Assembly: GCA_030539415.1 (NCBI GenBank)
Contig: JAUNSE010000001.1
Coordinates: 11,183 to 31,199, forward strand
Direction of reading: 5' to 3'
DNA from: Desulfovibrionaceae bacterium
GTDB taxonomy: Bacteria; Desulfobacterota; Desulfovibrionia; Desulfovibrionales; Desulfovibrionaceae
DNA: 20,017 bases
Numbering within the stretch: position 1 is the stretch's first letter; each line of letters starts with the position of its first letter. A program made the position numbers and the translations under genes. Positions 14,831 to 20,017 of the stretch are shown here, one piece after another. The notes below the pieces were generated by a model. It was given only the letters and a program-made list of their open reading frames with translations. It did no database searches and was not told the origin of the DNA.

Positions 14831-15625
14831 ATGAACAAGAACAGAAGATCTTTTCTCAAGGTGGCGGGTCTGTCGGTTTTTGCCCTGACAAGCGGAGTCC
14901 TCAGCACTCCGGCTCAGGCCATGGTCTCCCCTGGCTCCTATGAACATGCGCCCAAGGGCCTGAAGGCCAAGCGCTGGGCCATGGTTATCGATACCAGACT
15001 GTTCCGCACCGCCAGCGATTACCAGGCCATTATCGATGCCTGCCATGCCGCTCACAACGTGCCGGACATCCGCGTCAAGAGTGACGGCCACGAGAAGCAG
15101 GAAATCAAGTGGATCTGGACCGACAGCTACGAGCACACCTTCCCGGATGACATGAACGAGCATCTGAGCCACCGTGTGCTGGAGCGTCCGTTCCCGCTGC
15201 TGTGCAACCACTGCACGAATCCGCCCTGTGTCCGCGTGTGCCCCACCTCGGCGACCTACAAGCTGCCCAACGGCGTCGTGACCATGGACTACCACCGCTG
15301 CATCGGCTGCCGTTTCTGCATGGCCGGCTGCCCCTACGGCGCTCGTTCCTTCAACTTTGTGGACCCCCGTCCCTACCTCAGCGACCCGGTGAAGAATCCC
15401 GAGTATCCCACCCGCATGAAGGGCGTTGTCGAAAAATGCACCTTCTGCGTGGAGCGCCTGGCCAAGGGCCTCATGCCCGCCTGTGTCGAGGCCTCCGAGG
15501 GCAGGATCGTATTCGGCGATCTTGATGATCCCGAATCGCCGGTCCGCAAGGCGCTCGCGGAGAACTACAGCATTCGCCGCAAGCCCAACCTGGGCACGCA
15601 GCCCGGTGTTTACTACATTGTCTAG
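14831..15625 (+). CDS. dsrO: DsrO, periplasmic Tat-exported ferredoxin-like subunit
   Basis: Periplasmic iron-sulfur subunit (264 aa) that links DsrJ and DsrP. The twin-arginine signal NKNRRSFLKVAGLS is followed by a hydrophobic stretch and the likely cleavage site AQA at 28-30. I chose ATG 14831, after GGGGAGC, because it places the Tat signal at the N-terminus; an earlier in-frame ATG lies inside dsrJ. Cluster cysteines are 125, 128, 133, 137; 157, 160, 163, 167; and 203, 206, 218, with Cys71 apart. Compared with four-cluster NrfC/DmsB-type relatives, the first three cysteines of motif I and the last of motif IV (Ser222) are absent, leaving exactly three cluster sites. Confidence 0.96.
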   Translation: MNKNRRSFLKVAGLSVFALTSGVLSTPAQAMVSPGSYEHAPKGLKAKRWAMVIDTRLFRTASDYQAIIDACHAAHNVPDIRVKSDGHEKQEIKWIWTDSYEHTFPDDMNEHLSHRVLERPFPLLCNHCTNPPCVRVCPTSATYKLPNGVVTMDYHRCIGCRFCMAGCPYGARSFNFVDPRPYLSDPVKNPEYPTRMKGVVEKCTFCVERLAKGLMPACVEASEGRIVFGDLDDPESPVRKALAENYSIRRKPNLGTQPGVYYIV

Positions 15626-15636
15626 GGAGAAACGCC

Positions 15637-16812
15637 ATGGTTGAAAAACTTCTCGAAGGATCGAAGCGTTATTACATGTGGCTGCTCTTCCTTGTCGGAG
15701 TCATAGCAGTCTGCGGCATTGTCTACCTGACCCAGTTGTTCGAGGGCCTTGGTGTGACCGGCATGAGCCGTGACGTTTCGTGGGGCCTCTACATCTCCCA
15801 GTTCACCTATCTGGTCGGTGTCGCCGCCTCGGCCGTCATGCTGGTTCTGCCCGCCTACTTCCATCACTACAAAAAGTTCAAGATCATGATCATCTTCGGC
15901 GAGTTCATGGCCATCGCCGCGGTCATCATGTGCTGCCTGTTCATCGTTGTCGACCTGGGCCAGCCCCAGCGCATGATGAACGTCATGCTCCATCCCACGC
16001 CGAATTCGGTCATGTTCTATGACATGATCGTGCTCATCGGCTACCTGACCATCAACGCCATTGTCGGCTGGGTGACCCTCGAGGCCGAGCGCCACGAGAC
16101 CACCCCGCCCAAGTGGGTGCTGTATCTGGCCTATCTGTCCATCATCTGGGCTTTCTCCATCCACACCGTCACCGCCTTCCTGTACGCCGGCGTTCCCGGA
16201 CGTCATTACTGGCTGACCGCCATCATGGCCGCCCGATTCCTGGCCTCGGCTTTCTGCTCCGGTCCCGCCATCCTTCTCCTGCTCGTCCTTCTGGTGCGCA
16301 GGCTGACCGGCTTCAACCCCGGCAAGGAAGCCATCCACACTCTCGCCACAATCATCACCTACGCCATGTGCCTGAACGTCTTCTTCTACATTCTCGAATG
16401 TTTCACGGCGTTCTACAGCGGCATTCCCGGTCATGCCGACCCGCTGGTCTTCCTGTTCAGCGGCTTCCACGGCGTGACTTCCTGGGTGACTCCCTGCATG
16501 TGGCTGGCCGTGCTCTGCGTCATCGGCTGCCTGGCCATCCTCATTCCCCCGCAGACCCGTTCCGGCAAGTATATGCCCTACGCTCTGGGCATGCTGGTTC
16601 TGGCTTCCTGGATCGACAAGGGCCTCGGCCTTCTGATCGGCGGTTTCACCCCCAACATGTTCGAGTCTGTGACTCTGTTTGTCCCCACGATTCGCGAGAT
16701 CTGCGTCACCATCGGCGTGTATGCCGTTGGCGCCCTGGTCCTGTCCCTGCTGTGGAAGATCGCTCTTTCCGTCAAGTTTGATGTCGGTCATTCCGACGGC
16801 GACAAGATGTAG
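15637..16812 (+). CDS. dsrP: DsrP, NrfD-like integral membrane subunit
   Basis: Quinone-interacting membrane subunit (391 aa) of the NrfD/PsrC family. It is strongly hydrophobic throughout, with about ten membrane helices and no cofactor-binding Cys or heme motif, as usual for this family. It pairs with DsrO to pass electrons between menaquinone and the periplasmic subunits. The start ATG follows AGGGAGA, 11 bases after the dsrO stop. It is the last gene of the operon and is followed within 50 bases by a strong terminator. Confidence 0.96.
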   Translation: MVEKLLEGSKRYYMWLLFLVGVIAVCGIVYLTQLFEGLGVTGMSRDVSWGLYISQFTYLVGVAASAVMLVLPAYFHHYKKFKIMIIFGEFMAIAAVIMCCLFIVVDLGQPQRMMNVMLHPTPNSVMFYDMIVLIGYLTINAIVGWVTLEAERHETTPPKWVLYLAYLSIIWAFSIHTVTAFLYAGVPGRHYWLTAIMAARFLASAFCSGPAILLLLVLLVRRLTGFNPGKEAIHTLATIITYAMCLNVFFYILECFTAFYSGIPGHADPLVFLFSGFHGVTSWVTPCMWLAVLCVIGCLAILIPPQTRSGKYMPYALGMLVLASWIDKGLGLLIGGFTPNMFESVTLFVPTIREICVTIGVYAVGALVLSLLWKIALSVKFDVGHSDGDKM

Positions 16813-16859
16813 TCTGCAGGACACAGTCACATTCGGGCATGCATATGCCTGAATTTCAC

Positions 16860-16887
16860 GAGCCCCGGAGCAATCCGGGGCTCTTTT
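16860..16887 (+). terminator. Intrinsic terminator of the dsr operon
   Basis: GAGCCCCGGA (16860-16869) pairs perfectly with TCCGGGGCTC (16874-16883) around the loop GCAA, a GNRA tetraloop, and is followed by TTTT. Confidence 0.92.
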
Positions 16888-17120
16888 GCGCTCGTGCGAT
16901 AGGAAGCTGTCAGGCGCTGTGCGGGTTCATAAGTCATATTTCGTTTTTTCTGCACGACTATTCTGCGGAAAAAGAACGAGCTGGGTGCCGCAGGGCCGGA
17001 ATTGAGTCGAAAAATCAGGATCCTGAAAGGTTGGGAAGAGCGCCGGCCTTGCCTTTTTCCTAGTGGCAGTGCATACTTGAGATGGACAAACAAGAACATG
17101 CTCCAAGGAGAGAGCCATCC
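16888..17120. other. Intergenic region upstream of the HD-domain gene
   Basis: Beyond the dsr terminator this stretch holds the candidate promoter at 17049-17077 and the Shine-Dalgarno of the next gene (17105-17112). Nothing else was recognised. Confidence 0.5.
17049..17077 (+). promoter_or_regulatory. Candidate promoter of the HD-domain gene
   Basis: TTGCCT (17049-17054) and CATACT (17072-17077) are 17 bases apart, each matching four of six consensus bases. The implied transcription start near 17084 falls after the ATG at 17082, which supports the downstream start at 17121. Confidence 0.4.
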
Positions 17121-18473
17121 ATGATTGATGCTTTGAAAGAAGCCGCAATGATCTGCAAGACGATGTTCCGCAACGGGTACGATGCGCACGTTGTCAACGC
17201 CCCCCTGCAGCAGCACCTTCTTTCCGTGACAAAGGGCAAGGCCGTCGATCTGGCCTGCGAGGCAGGCTACGATGTCCTGGTCAAGATATTTCCGGATGCC
17301 AGGCCGGCACCGGCGGAAAGCCGCTGCACCGCCACGCTGGAGCAGGATGGGATTCTCTACCGGTTTTACCCCCTGTCCATGGAGAAGAGCGAGCATCCCG
17401 AGCTTGCGCAGATGCGACTGACGCCGACCATGGCGGAAAGCATCCCGCCGCAGGAGAGAATGCGTCTGAAGCTGACGGGATTCGGCGGAGCGAGCTCCGA
17501 GCCGAACGATCCGTACGACGGCTTCGAGCCCCTGGCCACGGGCGAGGTCAGACTGGCCGGTCTGCCCGACGACACGCTGCGGCACAACTATCTCCTCGGC
17601 GTGCGAGCCATGCGCTTTGCCGCGAATTTCGACCTGCCCATAGAGGAGAACACGCGCCTGGCCATCATACGCGCCACCTCGCGCATCCTGGACTATGTGC
17701 CGGTCACCGATTTCATGGACGAGTGGCGCAAGGTGGATGCCGAGGCCATGTACCGCTTTGTCGGGCACATGCAGGAGCTGCATCTGCTGCAGGGCCTCAT
17801 TCCCGAACTGGCCGCTCTTGCCTGCATCCGCGACCACCGCAACAAGCGCAGCTCCGAGACTCAGGACCTGCTGACGCATACGCTCAACTGCGTCCGTTTC
17901 TACCCGGAGGGCAACTTCCATTACGACTGGCTCGGTACCATCGCCATGCTCTTCCATGATGTGGGCAAGCCCTACACGGCAGAGTACATCGACGGGTTCT
18001 GGACTTTCTACCAGCATCACAGGGTCGGAGCGTCCGTCACCAGGAAGATTCTCCGCCGCCTGCACTTCCCGGCCGAGGACATTGACCTGATCTGTCATCT
18101 GGTGCGCTGCCACATGTACTTCTACTTCATGATGACGGACAGGGGCATACGCCGCTTCATGGCTCTGGATGACTATCCCCGCCTCATAGAGATGGCCAAG
18201 GCCGACATGCTGGCCAGAGACGAGCCCATGACCTCGTTCAACCACAACATGAAGTATCTTGAGCGCGCCAGCATCCCCGAACAGATGCTTGAGCCTCTGC
18301 TCAACGGCAACGAGATCATGCAGGAATGCCGCCTCAACCCTGGTCCCATGGTGGGCGTTATCCGCGATGCCCTGCTCAAGGCCCAGATTGCGGGTGATGT
18401 GACCGATCTCGAATCAGCCAAGAACTTTGTGCAGAACTACGCCGGCACTGTTGCAGAGCCCTCGAAGGACTGA
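17121..18473 (+). CDS. CCA-adding-enzyme-like HD protein with degenerate nucleotidyltransferase site
   Basis: A 450-residue protein with the layout of class II tRNA nucleotidyltransferase/poly(A) polymerase. I chose ATG 17121, ten bases after AAGGAG; an ATG at 17082 has no ribosome site. In the N-terminal domain the usual GGxVRD and DxD signatures are not recognisable: the segment LSVTKGKAVDLAC has Ala41 where the first metal-binding Asp should be. The following finger-like region is preserved, with DPYDGF (about 130-135), GEVRLA and DTLRHNYLLGVRAMRFAANF. The HD phosphohydrolase motif is intact: His253, LFHDVGKP (His279-Asp280) and HH at 299-300. It may therefore act as an HD phosphohydrolase or RNA-binding protein rather than a polymerase. 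It stands alone downstream of dsr. Family is good; function is open. Confidence 0.8.
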   Translation: MIDALKEAAMICKTMFRNGYDAHVVNAPLQQHLLSVTKGKAVDLACEAGYDVLVKIFPDARPAPAESRCTATLEQDGILYRFYPLSMEKSEHPELAQMRLTPTMAESIPPQERMRLKLTGFGGASSEPNDPYDGFEPLATGEVRLAGLPDDTLRHNYLLGVRAMRFAANFDLPIEENTRLAIIRATSRILDYVPVTDFMDEWRKVDAEAMYRFVGHMQELHLLQGLIPELAALACIRDHRNKRSSETQDLLTHTLNCVRFYPEGNFHYDWLGTIAMLFHDVGKPYTAEYIDGFWTFYQHHRVGASVTRKILRRLHFPAEDIDLICHLVRCHMYFYFMMTDRGIRRFMALDDYPRLIEMAKADMLARDEPMTSFNHNMKYLERASIPEQMLEPLLNGNEIMQECRLNPGPMVGVIRDALLKAQIAGDVTDLESAKNFVQNYAGTVAEPSKD

Positions 18474-18514
18474 TTGCTGCCGCCAGACTGCTGACAGAAG
18501 ACAAATATCGTACA

Positions 18515-18554
18515 ACGCCTCCTGGTTTCCCTCGAACAGGAAACCGGGAGGCGT
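18515..18554. terminator. Long hairpin after the HD-domain gene
   Basis: A 16-base arm at 18515-18530 pairs with 18539-18554 with only one T-G wobble, around an eight-base loop. Only TTT follows, so the U-tract is weak. It probably ends the HD gene transcript, 41 bases after its stop codon. Confidence 0.6.
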
Positions 18555-18720
18555 TTGCGTGTCTGGCGGAGAGAGAGGAATTCCAACCCTGCAAACGGGC
18601 TGCAGAGGGGCATTCGGGCCGTCCGACGCATAAGGCAGAATCTCCCCGGAACAAGATAAAGGCACCTAAATCCGGGCTCAGAATGCGTCAGGAGAGCCGC
18701 TCTGTCCAAAGACTGAAACA

Positions 18721-18756
18721 GAAGCCCCCTGCCGGCATGAACAGGCAGGGGGCTTC
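18721..18756 (-). terminator. Terminator of the coo operon
   Basis: GAAGCCCCCTGCC (18721-18733) is perfectly complementary to GGCAGGGGGCTTC (18744-18756). On the minus strand it begins 15 bases after the cooF stop and is followed by TGTTTCAG, a modest U-rich tail. Confidence 0.72.
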
Positions 18757-18771
18757 AGGCAATTCGGCGAA

Positions 18772-19449
18772 CTAGAGCGCCTTGACGGGCTCCGGCTCCG
18801 GAGCCGCCTCCGAAGTGGGCACAGGCGCCGGAATGGGCGTGGGCACAGGCTGCAGAGGCTCAGCCGCGGGTGCGGCCGGTGCAGGCTTGGGTGCAGCCGC
18901 GACAGGCTTCCTGGCAGGCTTTTCGGGGAATCTGGTTTCTCCGTTTTCCTGCAGAATGCCGATGGCCTGAACCGGACAGGCCTCCATGCACGGCGTCATC
19001 CATTTGCCCGTCTGCTCGCGCAGGTCGCGGCACATGTCGCAGCGCACGGCAACCTTTCTGGGTTCCAGCAGTTCCGCGTCATCAGGATTGTCTTCCATCT
19101 TGACCACGGGCAGTGAGCTCGTATCCATCTGAATGGCGCCGTAGGGGCACGCATCAGCGCACATTTCGCAGGCGAGGCACAGTTCCTCGTGCATGACCAC
19201 CTGGCCGTTTTCGAGCTGGTGCAGAGCGCCTGTGGGGCAGATCTGACAGCAGGGGGCATTGCGGCATTCATGACAGCGCACAGTTGTCTTGAAGCCCTCG
19301 CCCTTGACCACACGGACACGGGAGATGAATTCGCTTCTGCGTTTCGTCGCTTCCTTGATGTCGATGCCGTGATGGGCCGCAATGCAGGCCATTTCACAGC
19401 GGCGGCACGCGCGGCAGCGCTCGGCTAGAAAGACTACTCGTTCCAACAT
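18772..19449 (-). CDS. cooF: CooF-like four-cluster ferredoxin with Pro/Ala-rich tail
   Basis: Electron-transfer protein (225 aa) with sixteen cysteines arranged for four 4Fe-4S clusters: Cys12, 15, 18, 22; 59, 62, 67, 71; 91, 94, 97, 101; and 137, 140, 154, 158. This matches the CooF/HycB/HydN family, which links CO dehydrogenase or formate dehydrogenase to an energy-converting hydrogenase. Residues about 175-225 form a Pro/Ala-rich tail (PKPAPAAPAAEP and PVPTPIPAPVP), unlike a typical CooF end. It follows hypA by three bases and closes the operon. The symbol rests on the cooH-hypA-cooF order known from Desulfovibrio vulgaris. No cooS lies downstream of it here. Confidence 0.85.
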   Translation of the reverse strand: MLERVVFLAERCRACRRCEMACIAAHHGIDIKEATKRRSEFISRVRVVKGEGFKTTVRCHECRNAPCCQICPTGALHQLENGQVVMHEELCLACEMCADACPYGAIQMDTSSLPVVKMEDNPDDAELLEPRKVAVRCDMCRDLREQTGKWMTPCMEACPVQAIGILQENGETRFPEKPARKPVAAAPKPAPAAPAAEPLQPVPTPIPAPVPTSEAAPEPEPVKAL

Positions 19450-19452
19450 AGC

Positions 19453-19824
19453 TTAGTCCTTTTGTTCGACTTCGAGACTGAGAAGGGTCAGACCGTGCCC
19501 TCCATGGGGAGAGAGGTTGCTGCTCCGGCAGTGCGGGCAGTGAAAGCTGCGGCTGGTGAGGGTGAAGCTGGCGTGACAGTCATGGCAGTCACAGGTCAGC
19601 GGCTCCCTCTCCACCTCGAGCAGGGCTCCCTCCGCTTCGGTTCCCTCGGCGAGCAGTTCGAAACAGCCCGCAAACGTGGTGACCTCGACGCAGGACAGAA
19701 GCCCGAGCCCGACTTTCAGGGACTTGATCCGGCCCGCAGGCGCATCGGGATGCGAACCGTTGTAGCCGCGCACAGTCTCAAGGGCTATGCGCAGCAGTCC
19801 CTGGGCAAGAGACGCCTCATGCAC
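19453..19824 (-). CDS. hypA: Hydrogenase nickel-insertion protein HypA
   Basis: Nickel metallochaperone (123 aa) that delivers nickel to NiFe hydrogenase. The start is GTG at 19824, which yields the essential N-terminal Met-His-Glu nickel site; GGAGGA lies about ten bases upstream. The zinc site is formed by Cys80 and Cys83 (CHDC) with Cys96 and Cys99 (CPHC). It lies 13 bases after the hydrogenase large-subunit stop and three bases before cooF, so this copy probably serves the adjacent hydrogenase. Confidence 0.94.
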   Translation of the reverse strand: MHEASLAQGLLRIALETVRGYNGSHPDAPAGRIKSLKVGLGLLSCVEVTTFAGCFELLAEGTEAEGALLEVEREPLTCDCHDCHASFTLTSRSFHCPHCRSSNLSPHGGHGLTLLSLEVEQKD

Positions 19825-19837
19825 GGTCCTGCTCCTC

Positions 19838-20017
19838 CTACCTTTCGGTGCAGGAGACGCAGGGGTCGATGGTGTTGGTAATCAGTGCCGCGTCGGCGAC
19901 CTTGGCGTTGCGCAGCATGACTCCCAGCGCTTCCCAGTTCATGTAGGAAGGGACGCGCCACTTGAGGCGTTCCGGAATTTCGGTGTTGTTCGTGCGGATG
20001 TAGTAGATGACCTCGCC
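19838..20017 (-). CDS. cooH: CooH-like energy-converting hydrogenase large subunit, C-terminal 59 residues (cut by window edge)
   Basis: C-terminal end of a group 4 NiFe hydrogenase large subunit, related to EchE and to the 49-kDa subunit of complex I. The frame begins GEVIYYIRTN and includes ERLKWRVPSYMNWEALGVML, typical of this family. It ends DPCVSCTER followed by the stop codon. The two cysteines of DPCVSC are the C-terminal pair that bind the NiFe centre. There is no extension after the arginine for a maturation protease to remove. Family is firm; CooH rather than EchE is inferred from the hypA and four-cluster ferredoxin genes that follow. Confidence 0.85.
   Translation of the reverse strand, partial: GEVIYYIRTNNTEIPERLKWRVPSYMNWEALGVMLRNAKVADAALITNTIDPCVSCTER

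Noticed and set aside
17082..17120. Upstream ATG for the HD-domain gene
   Set aside because: It has no ribosome site and lies before the predicted transcription start, while ATG 17121 follows AAGGAGAG.
1..20017. CRISPR arrays, insertion sequences, phage genes or integration sites
   Set aside because: No regularly spaced repeats, transposase or integrase sequence, or terminal repeats were seen; all major genes are core metabolic or housekeeping.

Overview
The window looks like chromosomal DNA of a sulfate-reducing member of the Desulfovibrionaceae (Desulfovibrio or a close relative). It carries a dissimilatory ATP sulfurylase gene (sat), a complete dsrMKJOP respiratory complex preceded by a dsrT-like gene, and the end of a CooH-HypA-CooF type hydrogenase operon, an arrangement I associate with Desulfovibrio. 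No part looks like phage, plasmid, insertion sequence or CRISPR. The genus is an inference from gene content.

Layout. 1-770 (minus): 5' part of typA/bipA, preceded by a possible 20-codon leader ORF that overlaps its start. 830-1700: about 870 bases with no credible gene. 1701-6118 (plus): a three-gene acetyl-CoA-carboxylase-like operon. It encodes a divergent biotin carboxylase, an alpha-beta fused carboxyltransferase, and a carrier-like protein with two biotinyl-like units and no canonical biotin motif. 6179-6718: ssb, then a hairpin terminator. 6719-7219: a roughly 500-base regulatory region. 7220-8491: sat, then a textbook terminator. 8727-9683: a radical SAM protein. 9875-10867: a VKOR-like membrane protein fused to a thioredoxin-like domain. 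10868-11211: hairpins and a strong promoter. 11212-16812: dsrT-like gene and dsrMKJOP, closed by a terminator. 17121-18473: a CCA-adding-enzyme-like HD protein with a degraded nucleotidyltransferase site. 18772-20017 (minus, convergent): cooF, hypA and the 3' end of cooH.

How the genes work together. Sat activates sulfate to APS in the cytoplasm. DsrMKJOP links menaquinone and periplasmic redox carriers to the cytoplasmic DsrC/DsrAB sulfite-reduction step. The Coo-type hydrogenase exchanges electrons between ferredoxin and protons at the membrane. The VKOR-thioredoxin protein would form disulfides in the envelope. The ACC-like operon would make malonyl-CoA for fatty acid synthesis, although its three proteins all depart from the textbook pattern.

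Most of the window is recognisable core metabolism. The features most worth a second look are the ACC-like module, the leader ORF overlapping typA, the clean loss of one iron-sulfur site in DsrO, the HD protein with a lost metal-binding Asp, and TTCACAA elements shared by the sat and dsr promoters.
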